A DNA stretch of 64,000 nt from Sipunculus nudus (Eukaryota; Annelida; Sipuncula; Golfingiida; Sipunculidae). The notes under the pieces were generated by a model. That model saw nothing but the letters and a program-made list of their open reading frames with translations. It was not told the origin of the DNA and ran no database searches. Below are positions 48,010 through 60,998 of the stretch, piece after piece (positions within the stretch are counted from its first letter, which is position 1; each line of letters starts with the position of its first letter). A program made the position numbers and the translations under genes. Location of the stretch: the NCBI GenBank assembly GCA_026874595.1, contig CM049307.1, forward strand, positions 36,746,862-36,810,861, in the 5' to 3' direction.

Positions 48010-48110
48010 AATACAGTGGTGTTCCGATTAATCGATTGATGACTGGTCTTTTTTTCCAAAATTAATTAATCGATTGCATTTTGCATAATCGAGTAATATG
48101 ATTGGTTGGG
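48010..48110 (+). repeat. Dispersed repeat, second copy at 31113-31240
   Basis: GTGGTGTTCCGATTAATCGA..GATGACTGGTCTTTTT..TTAATCGATTGCATTTTGCATAAT; the copy at 31.1 kb has the same order of words. Class unknown. Confidence 0.55.
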
Positions 48111-49457
48111 AGTATGAATGGAGGTTTATTTTTTAAATTTAATATTGTTCCTCTTATGTCCTGCATATCTACCTTCGTCATTATGATTTCAGCAAAATGG
48201 ACGTTTCAGACCTGCATTTTTCGGCCTAAGACATAATAAAACTAGGATGTATCAGTCAGGATATTTCGGATATGTTTTCTTTTCTTTTTTTGCCAGGGAT
48301 GATTATTGGGACGGATGAACGCGCAATTTGGCAGCATGGTTTCGGACAAGAACATTTTTAAATGTTTAGCCAAGAAATAAGCAAATCCCGCTGGAATTTT
48401 TTAGATGACTAATTTTTTTGCAAAAAAAATAAATTGTTATGCTAGCTCCTGCCCTTTTTGAGATATCTATGACGCACGACGGACAATGGCACACCATCGC
48501 ATAAGCTGACAGATTTGCTATAAATGCAAACCAAGTTTTTTTTTCAAAGAGTTGAAAGATATAGTTCCACTAGTTCTAATCTGGGCATTCTGCGTCTAGA
48601 CGATGTGTCTAGACGTTTAGACGATGTGTCTAGAGGTGTAGATTTTCTAGACACCAAACAGAGCCAGGTCAGTTGCCATGGTGATGTCTGGACCTAACCT
48701 GGTTGAACTGAGTGACCTCCTGACTTGGCCTGTTGAAACTTGGCATGTCAAATCTGTTTTCAAACACTGAAAGCCTTTTCCAATTGGCTACACTGGCAAA
48801 AGCTGCATTTACCCAATCTATTCTTATAAAACTGACAGAACCCTACCATTGAATAATTCTTGTAAAGTTTAAACCAATCAGCTTAACAGTTTCATCATAA
48901 AACTGCATAGGCTAGAAGAGTCTATAATTACATTTTTGCTTGTAAAAAAGGTCAATGTTAGTGGCGCCACCAATACCTCAATTTAAGATATGACCTATGT
49001 GATAAAACATTTGCATAAAATCTGGTGATGCTAGCTCCAGAAGTTACTGAGATCATTTTCATTTTAGTGTGCGTTTTTGGACAGATGACTAAGTTTAACC
49101 TCCTGTAACTCGGCCAAAAATCTCCGAACTGGAACCATTCGAACAAACTTGAAAGAGATTGTTCCAGGGATAATATCTATTGAATATTGGACAATTTGCT
49201 TGGACAGTTTCGGAGAAGAAGATTTTTAAATCTTTTTTAGCGTTTTCCCTATAAAATCTAAGAAAATACAGTTAGAAAAAAAAATTAAACAAAATCCGAT
49301 AGAGTTTTTCAGGTGACTGATTATTTGCAAAAAAAAAATGATGCTAGCTCCTGCCATTTTTGAGATAGCTATGGTTAACGTACAGACGACGCACGACACA
49401 AGACGCACTTACGCACGACGGCGCATCATCACATAAGCTCGCAGGTTGGCTAAAAAT
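48105..49457 (+). mobile_element. Family B element, copy B3 (5' truncated)
   Basis: Matches B2: GGGAGTATGAATG...TCCTGCATATCTACCTT.GTCATTATG, the CTAGACGATGTGTCTAGACG block at 48595, and GTGGCGCCACCAATACCTC at 48960. Two tails: about 48490-48535 (CATCGCATAAGCTGACAGAT) and 49425-49457 (CACATAAGCTCGCAGGTTGG + CTAAAAA). The head is missing. Confidence 0.6.
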
Positions 49458-49599
49458 TGAAAATTTTTATTTTCAAATAAACATAAGCTAAATCTGATAA
49501 GTATACATGTATATTGTACTCACTGTGTAAAACATTAATATTTTGGCCTCTTATCGTTAATAATGCAATCATGAAAAAAAAATTATGAGCTTAAGATAA

Positions 49600-49615
49600 G
49601 TTTGGATAGAGGGAG

Positions 49616-49651
<36 letters not shown>

Positions 49652-52600
49652 GGGGGGGGTATTAAACAATGCATATAGGAAAAGAGTTGATTAAACAAAG
49701 AAGATGGACAGATGGCACTGGTCCCTTTATGTCACATACTGCTGAGGCAAGAACATAATATGTTTCAATTATATCCTTTTTTTATTACACTGATTTTTTT
49801 TCTCATTTAATAAATCCTTATATATTTGCTATTATACTAATAGGCCAGTCCACAGGTGCAGGTGCTCAATGGCAAGAGGAAGGGCAACAGGCAACAGTAC
49901 TTACGGGAGGAAATGTTTATTCATAATTGTAACAAATTTAAAAAAGACAGAGAGGTGGAAAAACAAAGCCAATCACTTTATTTTATCTTATGCTTAGGCA
50001 GGAAAATAATGAAAAAATATTTGAATAAGATCCTCATTCTTTTCATCACATCAATCTTTTTTTTTTCAAGTTTATAAATATTATACATTTGCAATATATC
50101 ATATATAAATCTGAATATATAAGTTGATTTACAATTCTAAATAGCATCTTCATTTATCCCAAATTTTGTCCAAAAACAACACATTATACATTCACATGTA
50201 TTATTTTTTTACCACTAATAATATATGTATTTTATAAATTTGCAAATCAATAAATATCTGAAAATTTAACTTGATATAGAATTTACAATTTTAAATTGCA
50301 CCTTCATTAATCCATAATTTGGCTCATATATTATCATATTACGTATCCTGTTGGATTTAATTTTATTTTAATATGTCAAAATTATTAAAAAGGGAATTAA
50401 TTTATTTAGAGTATTTCATTATGTCCAGAAAACCAAGTGAGCTTTACATTTCAATGTAATTTCTGTGTCAATTAAAGAAGAATTCAAACGATAGGTTTCA
50501 CATTACATTTGGTGCCGGAGGGGGGGTTGATATGAAAATTAATGTACACTTGTTACAGCAGGGGATGTCCCAAGTGACCCATTACGAATCAGGTAAGCAG
50601 AGAGAGATGCATTGAATGCCCTCCAGTGACCAAAGTGGGCTGCATGACAATGCAATTGATACAAAAAGAGCCTCTAAAAAATATTTCAATAACTAGCTTA
50701 ATTTTGCCATTACACACTTAAGTCTTTCTTGCAAACCCTTCGTACGGCTGCGTGGCAGAACAACGTTAACCAAGTTGGAACGATCATGTTAGTTAAGCTT
50801 GATTGAGCGCGGTTTGCTTCTGGATTGGCGTACAAAACAGTGTCCGATCTAGAGCACGGGAGGTATAGGGCTATTTCCGATCGTGTATATTTTAACGCAG
50901 CTCCCCCCCCCCCCATATTTATTACGTATTATGCAAATTAAATTTATTTGATAATAGCCAGTTATTCTACTTGTAATGATGGACCGCTTACTTTTGAAAA
51001 CATTCAAAATAATATCAGCGAGGTTTGTAATATTCTCCATGAGGTGTCCGAAAATGTCCGGCTTTCATATGGTCCTGCCGAGATCAGTTTCGGAATCAAC
51101 CTCCACGGTGGGTCACGGACTATAGCGACATTCTTGACATCGCGTGGATAAATCCTCTACAGGCAATCCTAAGGCCGAAGGCGGAAAAAGCCGACCTATT
51201 TAAATCTCTTTGTTAAAATGGCTGCGAACATGTGACTATGAGGTTTTGATTTTGAAAATTCAGAATGAAATAAGCTAATTTGGATATTTGATCGCCATAT
51301 ACCTATGCTTGCAGCATCGCATTTGTGAGCACTGGAATTGTTGCACATGCACGGACTATTTCCCGCTATGAAACCACATGAATGAAACTACACTCGCATG
51401 CGCGTAGTGTACTATGAATCTCTGATTGGTTCTCTTTCTAGGGCTGCTGGGCGATCGCAGCTAATCGCATGGAAGCCCGGTAGGTCGTCTTATGCAAATA
51501 AACTCTTTAAACAAATATACACACAATGAAAATGCTAAAAATTGCGATAGGCACCTGTGTTATTTGTGGCCAATGCCGCGTTATACCGCTATTCTAAGGG
51601 CTACGAATCGTTTGATGCAAAAAAAAAAAAAAAAAAAATTCTAAAATGATGTTCATCAGTATATACCTACGTTTGATATATTTGTTTATATTAGTTTGTT
51701 ATTTTTCCTTGCATTTGTTTACATTTCTAAGGGGTAAACTTTTAATTAATTTGATATATATGATTAAATTCCCGACTGGTATAGTTTCACCATATTTTAC
51801 ATATTGTGTTTTTTTTTAAATGTGTTTCTGAGGTTTTTTTCGATGATTGACAACAGATAGATCCTATCTTAAAGATATTTTAAGTGATATTTTAAAGAAA
51901 AAGACTGTTTGCTTATTTTTCTTGATTTCTGACTGGGTGGCTCTGATGAACCCTGATATTGCTAACATGTGCGTTTGTATTTCGAATTGTATATTACATG
52001 GCTATTTTTATTTGCCTGAACTTTCCTTTACTTGTTGTTAGCATTTTATTGCCACCGACCATATAACAAGTGTCCTATACCGGTTATTATAAACTTTCAA
52101 GTTAAGTAAGAAAAATAGATTGATTAGTTTTACAAAAATGTTTAAATTGATAAAAGTTTAAAAAGAAAAAATCTTGATTTTTTAAAAGTTTTTCACTGGC
52201 CCTACAAGAAAATAATGAGGATATCCTGTAGATACTGGGAATACTTTATTTGCACTACTCATTGTAAAAGGGAACATATAGTTCCTATCTATTCATGTCA
52301 TCATTTGCAAAATTTATATGGAAAAATGGCGGTTTTTATATCTTTAATGTTTGAATTATATTATTTTTTTTTATTTTTTCCCTTCTCCTTCCCATCACTG
52401 TCCATTTCTTTGTTCGAGATACTTTTTATTAAATATGTAAGGCCTTATAATTAAGAAAGGGCTCACAACTTCAAGAAATTACACAATACTGACTTATTTC
52501 TGGTATGTACATGGCAAATATATAGAGAAATATTTATATCAAATATGATCAATATCAGATCAGAAGTTTTGATGATCTTGAAAGTTAAGAACTGGCTTTA

Positions 52601-52822
52601 AATGGAAAATTTAATTTTTACCTAAATATTTAAAAGGAACGAAGTTGAGCGACCCAATTTTCGGTATGGTAGGGTTTTTTTTGGAGGAAATCTTACCATA
52701 TGCCGCATTTCGGATTCATATGTCCAACGGTTACAAAAAATACCCTACTAACGGACGGACGCCCGGACGACGGACAATGGACATGGCTATAGCTCAGATG
52801 ACTTTTAGTCAGCTGAGCTCAA
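49600..52822 (+). mobile_element. Family A element pieces, copy A4, interrupted
   Basis: 49600-50705 matches A3: (GA)n and a G run, then ATTCATAATT and CACTTTATTTTA blocks, and GTTACAGCAGGGGATGTCCC, where A3 has GTCACAGCAGGGGATCTCCC. 52470-52822 is a family A end with ACGGACGGACGCCCGGACGA, GCTCAGATGACTTTTAGTCA and GCTGAGC. The stretch 50.72-52.2 kb between them is unrelated. One element split by other DNA, or two fragments. Confidence 0.45.
50720..51490. promoter_or_regulatory. Isolated CpG-rich, promoter-like stretch
   Basis: Contains CGCATGCGCG (NRF1-like, about 51397), GATTGG (inverted CCAAT, 51423), ATGCAAAT (octamer, 51492) and several CpG clusters. No convincing open exon was tied to it. 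It could be an orphan promoter or part of an unknown element; weak call. Confidence 0.25.
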
Positions 52823-53011
52823 CATATAATTATCCCAAGACTGAACGGAAATTTTCAAAGCAAATAAATCACTCTGAACATAATATTAAGGACTTCATAC
52901 TTTATTGGTGGTTCACCAGAATGTTAATTACAAACATTATTTAGAATTACAAAATAACATGGATAATATACATCTGAAACTTGAAAGTACTATATCTACC
53001 AAGGGATTATT
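51491..53011. other. Intergenic, with poly-A tract and family A tail
   Basis: About 20 A at 51620-51639. AT-rich; the last part includes the A4 tail. No gene recognised. Confidence 0.45.
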
Positions 53012-53272
53012 CTACGCTTTTCTATGGTCCTTTATATATGTGCCACATCCCATCTGAAAATTGTTTTTTTTTCTTTTAACAAGAAATTCACCATTCATCA
53101 ATTTAGGCTCCACTTTGACCTTTTTAAACTTAACAGCACATAAATAATCCTTCTTTCGCAAAAAAAAGGGATTCTTGAAAGATAGAATAATTCCTGGTAT
53201 CAATAAATCTTCCATAAAAAGATTCGAAATATATGTCCGTAAAATCTGAGTTTCTGGTGTGACTTTCACCTA
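53012..53272 (-). CDS. Unrecognised exon-like reading frame
   Basis: An open frame of about 86 codons ending in TAG at 53014-53012, starting VKVTPETQILRTYISNLFME after an AG (ATAG|GTGAAAG). The composition is protein-like: hydrophobic PGIILSFKNPFF and basic KFKKVKVEPKLMNGEFLVKR. No family recognised. A possible first exon is MAKSRSQGRWF (54379-54347) in the CpG-rich region at 54.3-54.66 kb; TTT|GTATTC there is a phase-0 donor. It may equally be a chance frame in AT-rich DNA. Confidence 0.3.
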
Positions 53273-54299
53273 TTCCAACTTGTGCTTCTATCCTTTGAAT
53301 ACATATAATGAGTGCATTAATGGAGTAAATTTTATATTGAACTAATCAATTGTTCAGAACATAGGATCCAGATCCATTGTTATTTTGCTTGCCTGGACAT
53401 TCCCTGCAGTGTTCTCCAAAATGACAATATGTATGGGCTTGAATAAGAAGTTGGGTTGAGTTCTCTCCAGGGTTTTTTTTCATGTGTGTTTTCCCATATA
53501 TCTAAAGCAGAAAACTATGTTTTAATATTTTTAAATACTTAACTTACAATAGGAACATAAAAAAAACTAACATAAAAAAAATATTATCAACTTTGAATAT
53601 TTTTCATTAAAAAAATCCATTTTAATACTATTAAACGATGTGGACTAAATTTTCCCTGTTGTCTGTGGATCTAAAAAAAAAACACAAACCATAGCATGCA
53701 TACTATACAAAGACACATGATATCAGGTGTCAGATTTACTAGAATTCTCTGCATGAACTGCTCTAAACCAAACTATTTTCAAAATATATTAATAATATAA
53801 AATAATTTAATTAGCATATTGATTTTTTTTTATTATAGGGAACTTAATATGAAACTTCCTATTACTGTAGGTAAAAAAAAGAAAAGAAACTGAAACCCTA
53901 ATGGATAATTTTTTTTAAATATGGTCATGATGTTACAAATTCTGAATAATAACCAGCCCAATATAGGTAATAACCTTAAAAAATGTGTAAATAATACATG
54001 ATAATGCATGATATATAGAGTAAAAAAGGCAACATGACAGCCTATACGTACATCTGCAAAAAAAAGTATTTACATATACTTCTTTATACTTACAGTTACA
54101 GTGACATTGTTATTTGTATAAAAAAATATTAAATTTTAAAATTTACATGACAATCTTTAACAATATCACTAACACTAAGTAATAGATAAACCGTGTGAAA
54201 ATGTAACATTATTGATTCATTTAAAGAGCATGACGTGATTATTCATGGTCATATGGCATAGTTTGTCAGTAATCCATGGCTCACCATAGCAATTTATTT

Positions 54300-54665
54300 G
54301 CGTCTTGCAAGCCCTCCGTCTTCGGACACCGAACATCCCGGAATACAAACCAGCGTCCTTGAGACCTTGACTTAGCCATTTTGGCTGACGACAATTCCGC
54401 AACTCGCTGCGCTTAACCGTTTATCAAACACTGTAGAAAAAGCGTACTCCAGTAATATTGTATCCTCTGTGAAAATGAAGTCTATAGAACGTAGAAACTA
54501 TAAAATTATGAACTTCTTAACGAAACTTAGTGTTCCACATGCCGAAATATCCCCGCCTGACAGTCCCGCCCAGCAGACGACATGACTATACTGCACTCCT
54601 TCTTATCACTACGCGGGCCCACACGCAGCGTGACGTCAAAGAGACCGCGGATTACGCTACACGAA
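54300..54665 (-). promoter_or_regulatory. CpG-rich candidate promoter with a CRE site
   Basis: GC-rich island in AT-rich DNA, with a full CRE palindrome TGACGTCA at 54631-54638, CGCGGGCCC and CCGCGG. On the minus strand AAAATGGCTAAGTCAAGG gives a possible start (ATG 54379-54377). It may belong to the unrecognised frame at 53012-53272. Confidence 0.4.
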
Positions 54666-54959
54666 ATAGTTCTTTCGTTGTAAGCAAATTATGTCGTCAG
54701 ACTGTGTGCACGTTATATTCATCAATTTAAATTGCTAGAAATTGCACAGTATAAAGAAACGGTCAAGATATAAATCTGACATTTTGAAGATTAGTTAAGG
54801 GTTTCCTGAAAATATGAGATATATTAAAACCTGATATTCAATTTAAGTTGTTCTTATTAAGTTAAATAAATATGAGATTCATTTGAAATAAAAATATAAA
54901 TAAACTAAAAATTAAATTATTTTATTAATATTTTATAATATTTATTTATCTGATTATAT

Positions 54960-57160
54960 TCATAATATTCATCATGTTACCATAGTTTCCTATATGTTAC
55001 TATGGGGTCTTACTCCTAGCTGTGTTTTTCCTAGAGGCATTGAAAATTAACTATAATACCCCAAATATATTACTTATTAATTTCCTATATTTTACTGTAA
55101 CCCCTATAGGTTACTAAAGATGTATATAGTAAACTATAGGATATTTTGGCTGGGTAAATACGGACTTTATATGGTTATTATCCAGAAACGTGATGTTTAT
55201 ATGGGTATTACATCGACAATCCTGGAGGGACCCTTGTGACTAAACCCACCTTTCTCCCTCGACCTAATCTTATTTCAGAAGTAAATCCTGCGATGAGTTT
55301 AAATAGACAAATACATGAAAATACGTCACGTAGAACAATTTCGCAGTTTAATAATTACTTTTCAAAGATTTAATAATATATTATTGTTGTTTATTTTATG
55401 TAACCAAACGAACATGCCACGTGGGGCCCGCCATGGGCCCACATGGGGAACAATGCAGGACAAACTGGACAATGTCCTCATGGGCCCCATGTGGGCACTA
55501 CCTACATGCACTAGTACTGTTCTATATTATGTTATATTAATGATAGTTATTTTAATATAAACTATAGCTTTACTTTATGCTTACATAAAATGATATTAAA
55601 GGAAACTACAAACTAATATATGCTTTGAAAATTGACAAAAATACTCCACGTTACTAAAGTTTCTCATATGTGACTATAGACTCCTGCAGTTAATTAAGAA
55701 TTTTATTTAGGTATTGAAAATTGACTATAATATTCATCATTTTACCATAGTTTCCTATATGTTACTATGGGGTCCTATTCCAAGCTGTGATTTTCATGGA
55801 GGCATTGAAAATTGACTATATACCCCAAATATTACTACTTCGTTTCCTATATTTTTCTGTAACCCCTATAGGTTACTATACATGTAAATAGTAAACTATA
55901 GGATATTTTGGCTGGGTAAATACAGACTTTATATGTTTATTATCCAGAAACGTGATGTTTATACTGGTATTACATAGGCTAGCCTGGAGGGACCCTTGTG
56001 AATTAGCCCGTGTGGCTCCCTCGACCTAATCTCAGTTGAGAAGTAAATCTTGTGATGAGTTTAAATAGATAAAAAAAAAAACATGAACATACGTCACGTA
56101 GAACAATTTCGCAGTTAATTAATTACTTCTCAAAGATTTAATAATAAATCATTGTTTTTATAATTTTTTTTTAAACAAATACGAAGATGCCACATGGGAC
56201 CAGCCATGGGCCCACATGTGGAACAATGCAGGACAATCTGGACAATGCCCTCATGGCCCCATGTGGGCACTACCTGTGTCCGCCCATATTCAATAATATG
56301 AATTGGAAATAAATTATTTTATTGATATTTATAACAAAAAAATTATTTATCTGATTATTTTCTAATAATATTCTAAATTATGTTATATAAACTGATATTA
56401 ATGGAAACTACAAACTAATATATGCTTTGAAAATTGACAATAAATACTTCACGTGACAAAAGTTTCCTTTTTGTGACTACAGACTCCTACATTTAATTAA
56501 GATTTTTCTATAGGTATTGAAAATTGACCATAATATTCATCGTGTTACCTTAGTTTCCCATATGTTACTATGGGGTCCTATTTCTAGCTGTGATTTTCCT
56601 AGAGGCATTGAAAATTGACTATAATGCCCAAAATACTACTAATTAGTTTCCTATATTTTTATATAAACCCCTATAGGTTACTATACATGTAAATTTTAAA
56701 CTACAGGATATTTTGGCTGGGTAAATACAGACATTATATGGTTATTTTCCAGAAACGTGATGTTTATACTGGTATTACATGGGCTAGCCTGGCAGGACCC
56801 TTGTGACTTAACCACGAGGCTCCCACGATCTAATCTCAGTTCAGAAGTAAATCATATGATGAGTTTAAATAGACAAAAACATGAAAATACGTCACGGAGA
56901 ACAATTTCGCAGTTAATTAAATACATATCAAAGATTTAATAATATATCATTGTTTTTTATTTTATGTTACAAATACGAACATGCCACATGGGACCCGCCA
57001 TGGGCCCACATGTGGAACAATGTAGGACAATCTGGACAATGCCCTCATGGGCCCCATGTGGGTACTACTTGTTTCCGCCCATGCCCATGTCTGCCCATGT
57101 GAAGCCCATATATACCCACGTGGGCCCCTCGTATACGTGCTATCAGGGCATGGCCTCATA
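54960..57160. repeat. Threefold tandem repeat of about 0.8 kb
   Basis: ATATTTTGGCTGGGTAAATA occurs at 55141, 55903 and 56708, a period of about 762 and 805 bp. Each unit has TTTCCTATATGTTACTATGG, CCTGG(A/C)(G/A)GGACCCTTGTGA, AATACGTCACGTAGAACAAT-like words and a GGGCCCAC..TGTGG / CATGGGCCCCATGTGGG end. The end words are shared with the 234-bp satellite. No protein signal. Confidence 0.8.
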
Positions 57161-59589
57161 GCCTATACTCCGCGTGCTGAGCGATTTCCTGATGTTAGGA
57201 AAGGAAAAAAACATTGGAGTTATACTTATTGCTCAAATAAATAACAAATTTGGTCAAAACTTTCTTGATTTGGGAGGATGCAGCCTTCATCATAATGTAG
57301 GGTCTATGCAATATAGCAAGTTTTTTAGAAGAGACTTGAGAAACAGGCCCGTAGGCTGACTGCTGAGTGGGAGGGTTCGATTTCACTGATGGTGGAACAT
57401 TTCAGTTCCAAAAAAAGTGCATTGACATCCATTCTATTTCAGATTTGAATAGGAAACAACCATATTCATTGTCAAACTCACACCTAATGCAGTCATCCGA
57501 TATTCTCCGGTAGCTGTTCATTCCAGTGATTATCACGTTAACTGACAGTTAAATGAGGTTGCTTGAACTTGATATACATTCAAAGCAGATAACTTGAAAA
57601 TTAACATTCTTGGAAGAAATGAACCGGGTATTGTTTGGTGTCAAAGAGGACACTGTTTGCTGTTTCTAGCTATACTCGAAATTTGCATAAATTAAAAAAA
57701 AAATGACCAGAAGGCGAGGCAGTTAGAAGCTGAAAGAGTCAGAATTATATAAACATTCTTTGACAAATGAATAGAACTGGGCCGGAGCTGGAACTTTAAG
57801 GGATCAATTAAGATCCAGGGCACTTCTGCGAGTTCCGAATAAAAACAAACTATTTAGGTATATATACATTATACTGTATGATAAATGAAATGTGTAAACT
57901 GAACTATTTAGGGGGTGTATAGCCTAAAGCTGACCAAAAAAAAAAACGATCAAAGTAACTTAAAGAGCCTCGGTGAATGAAATCCATATTAATATTAAAC
58001 ATATTAAATGATAATTATGTCATTCGTCAGTCCCTTCATGCAGGCAACGGGCACACAGCAGGTGTGCTCCACTTCGACATATATCTATAGCAAATCGCGA
58101 GCTTGCCCTCCAGTACACTGTGGAGGTGGCCTGTTCCCTGATCTGGATTTCGCATAAATTATATAGTATTACCCCTTGAAAACTCCCATACCTGACCAGT
58201 GTTTTTGGGTAACTGCCTTAGAATTTTAGAACCAATAGCTTAAATCCATGTTTTCATGGTATTTTAAAATTAAATCAACTGTGCTTACAATTAAGAAAAC
58301 AATATGCGATAGTCAAAGTATAGGATGAATTTTATGGTAGTGATTTTACATTTGTTGATTACTTTAAAAATACATTAAATTTCTGACCTGATCTCCGGTG
58401 TATACTTAAATCTAAATTAACTGTATAGTTATTTTCTGGATGAACTGAGCTCCAGCTAAAGCGCTTAACATATTCATTTAGTAAAAAGATTCTCGACTAA
58501 ACACATGATCCAGTCTATAAATTTTTCTATTTACTCAATACTGACTTAATTTTCCTCATATACATCGAACATATAATGAAAAGCTCTGTGCCTTTAACTG
58601 CCTTAATCAGAACAATACAAGCTAAACATTTTTATATAAGGCGGTTTGAATTGTTATAATAGGTTTTGAATGCAAACTGGTTTAGTTTAATTTTTCAAAG
58701 GAACAAAGCACACTGACCTAGTTTCCGGTTTGGTAGAATTTCTGTACATCGTACTGTATGTAAAATTTCAAATCCGTAGGTAACGATGTAAAAATATGCT
58801 AATCTAACGGGCAGGCAAACTGCTAATAGGACGACTACAGACAGTGGATCATCGCCAGATAGTCTTCTGAACTAACGAAGCAATATGCAAGGCCCTCCTT
58901 TTATTTAACAACACCAACAAATGGAAAAGTTCCATAAGCTCATTTATAAATTTCTATATATTTTAACTTTTTGTTTGGTTTCTTCCTTTATTTATTATTC
59001 TTATGGAATCAAGCTTGGTTTGATCCCATGGCACGTATACCCCCTGTGCTCTATTGACAAAGTGGCCTTAGTTAGCCTACACCCGTTGGCCCGGAAACAA
59101 GAGGGTGCTACTGCCCTCTTTGCATGAGAGGGGCAATCAACAATTTGTTCTTTATCCCCTCTCACACGGCAACAAACATCCAGTTCTGGACTATAATCAG
59201 AATCAAGCAGTGAACGGGTTATTTAAAGCTTGTTTTGGAGGTGAAAACAAGTACATTTTGAACTGTACTTGCAATCTACATCCCTGACAGAGCTAAAGAA
59301 AAGAGGCCGCTATAAACAATATTTATAAAGAAATGTAGTCTTTCCTTGTGGGGACATGCATGGAACCGGACAGAAGGGGTTAAACATAAAGTTCTGTATA
59401 ATTTTCCCAGATTAAAGCATATCTGTATTTGCCAGGTGGAACTCAGATGCTCAGCGGGGGGGGGGGGGGGGGGGGTTCGTCCGAACCCACCGAACCCCCC
59501 CCCCCAGCCTTCGGGCCTGCAGAAATTTGTGTTGATATTTTTGCCTTTTCAAGAATAGGACTGGCCCCAGGGGAGAATTTTATAATATG
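57161..59589. other. Intergenic, with old family A remnant and G/C hairpin
   Basis: 58240-58875 is a diverged family A body and tail. At 59456-59505, 20 G are followed by TTCGTCCGAACCCACCGAAC and 11 C, a strong hairpin-forming block. No gene recognised. Confidence 0.45.
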
Positions 59590-60755
59590 CAAAGATTGTT
59601 TGAGGTAAAAATCTGAAACTTCATCGCTTTGTCAGAACCCGTTGGCTCAGTATATTTTGTATGGAGATTTGAAGAACAGTGGGATAGTTTAAAAAATTCT
59701 TCAGAAACTTACACAAGAAACATCTAGGTGTATGCATAAAAATAACCAAGAACATCAAAGAAAGGATATTTGGAAAGGAAAAAACATAAAACACTGCAAA
59801 CAAGCTCGTTATAGGTTGATAACAAGAACACCTCTGAACGTCTTGCTATACACAACAGATTTCCGTGGGAAAGGATACAGCACACATATTGAAAGTGTCC
59901 AGCATGTCTCAGGGAATAAGTTTCCATTGCAACTAGGGAGTCTTGTGTCACTGTAACTAAACAACTGTTTGGAATTTGCCAATAGATGATCATCAGCTGT
60001 TAGAAGTGAGGATATTGCATCCAGATGCGCAAAGATCAGCTCATAGACTGAAAGCAGTTGTTTGGCCGGCGACCCAGCTCTCTGAGGTTGACAAAGACCT
60101 GGATATTGACAGAGTTGTCTCTGAATGGAGAGCATACACAATGACAGAGAGTCTGTAATGTCTTCAGCTGATACGACTGCAGGACACTGGATTAAAGTGT
60201 TGTCAAGTACATATTTAAATAGTAATTGCAAGCGTCCACATCTGGAGAAAGTATAGTCAAGAGTTGCTTGTCTTTCGCTTATGGGGATGCTGTATATACA
60301 GAAAAAAGTTTCTCACAGTATGCAAACATTCTCCACAATCAGAGAAATTCTATGAGTAGAGATGTAGTGATTAGTCGACTGCCTGTAAAATCTGTTATGA
60401 ACTGGAGACTGACAATGTGACGATTGATGGTTCTCTCTACAAATCTGCACAGAATACAAAGTCAGTTTATGAATATATGTCCTGTCGAGCCTCGGGAAAA
60501 TAAGAGAGAGAATGCAAAAGAGACAGGGAAAAGGGGGGAAAAAAGCATTTCATGGCAGAATTGACTAAGACAATGCAGGGAGAAAAGGATAAGTGGCAAA
60601 CAAAAAAGAAGGGAAAGAAGCAATAAGAAAACAGGAAGAGGCATCCGTTTTGTACAAAGAATCCCAGAAACTGATGTTACAAACACAAAAAATTATGGAA
60701 GATGCCCAGAAAAAAAAGCATAAGCTGCAAAGAGATGGCAAACGCGAATAACGCT
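59590..60755 (+). pseudogene. Decayed hAT-like transposase, C-terminal half
   Basis: Plus-strand fragments in several frames keep the order of a hAT-related protein family common in mollusc genomes: FVRTRWLSI near 59625, EEQWDSLKNSSE, LPIDDHQLLEVRILHPDAQR (59970), KDLDIDRVVSEWRAYTMTES (60090), the dimerisation segment with FAYGDAV..KSFSQYANIL and RNSMSRDVV (60255-60370; family form HGNADVERGFS), then a charged coiled-coil tail with ESQKLMLQTQKIMEDAQKKK (60660-60720). Many stops and frameshifts; clearly dead. The N-terminal zinc-binding and DDE part is not present. Confidence 0.65.
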
Positions 60756-60998
60756 AAATTAAATTAAAGATTGTTAAGAAGACTATAGCAACAGATACAT
60801 ATATATAGATATGAGAACTGGTGCTAAAAGCAGAACAGTTTGCTCATGAAATGCTTTTTTTGCATGACTTAAAGTCAGAAAAAAATCATGAATAAATTCT
60901 TCATGAGTAGCTGTGAGATGTCCTATAACATCCTTATATTTAAATTAAATATCTTTATATTAATATTTGTATCTTTATATACTTGAGGCACAATGTTG

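Noticed and set aside
59809-60231. 140-codon minus-strand frame
   Set aside because: Antisense shadow of the decayed transposase, whose plus-strand blocks are in family order.
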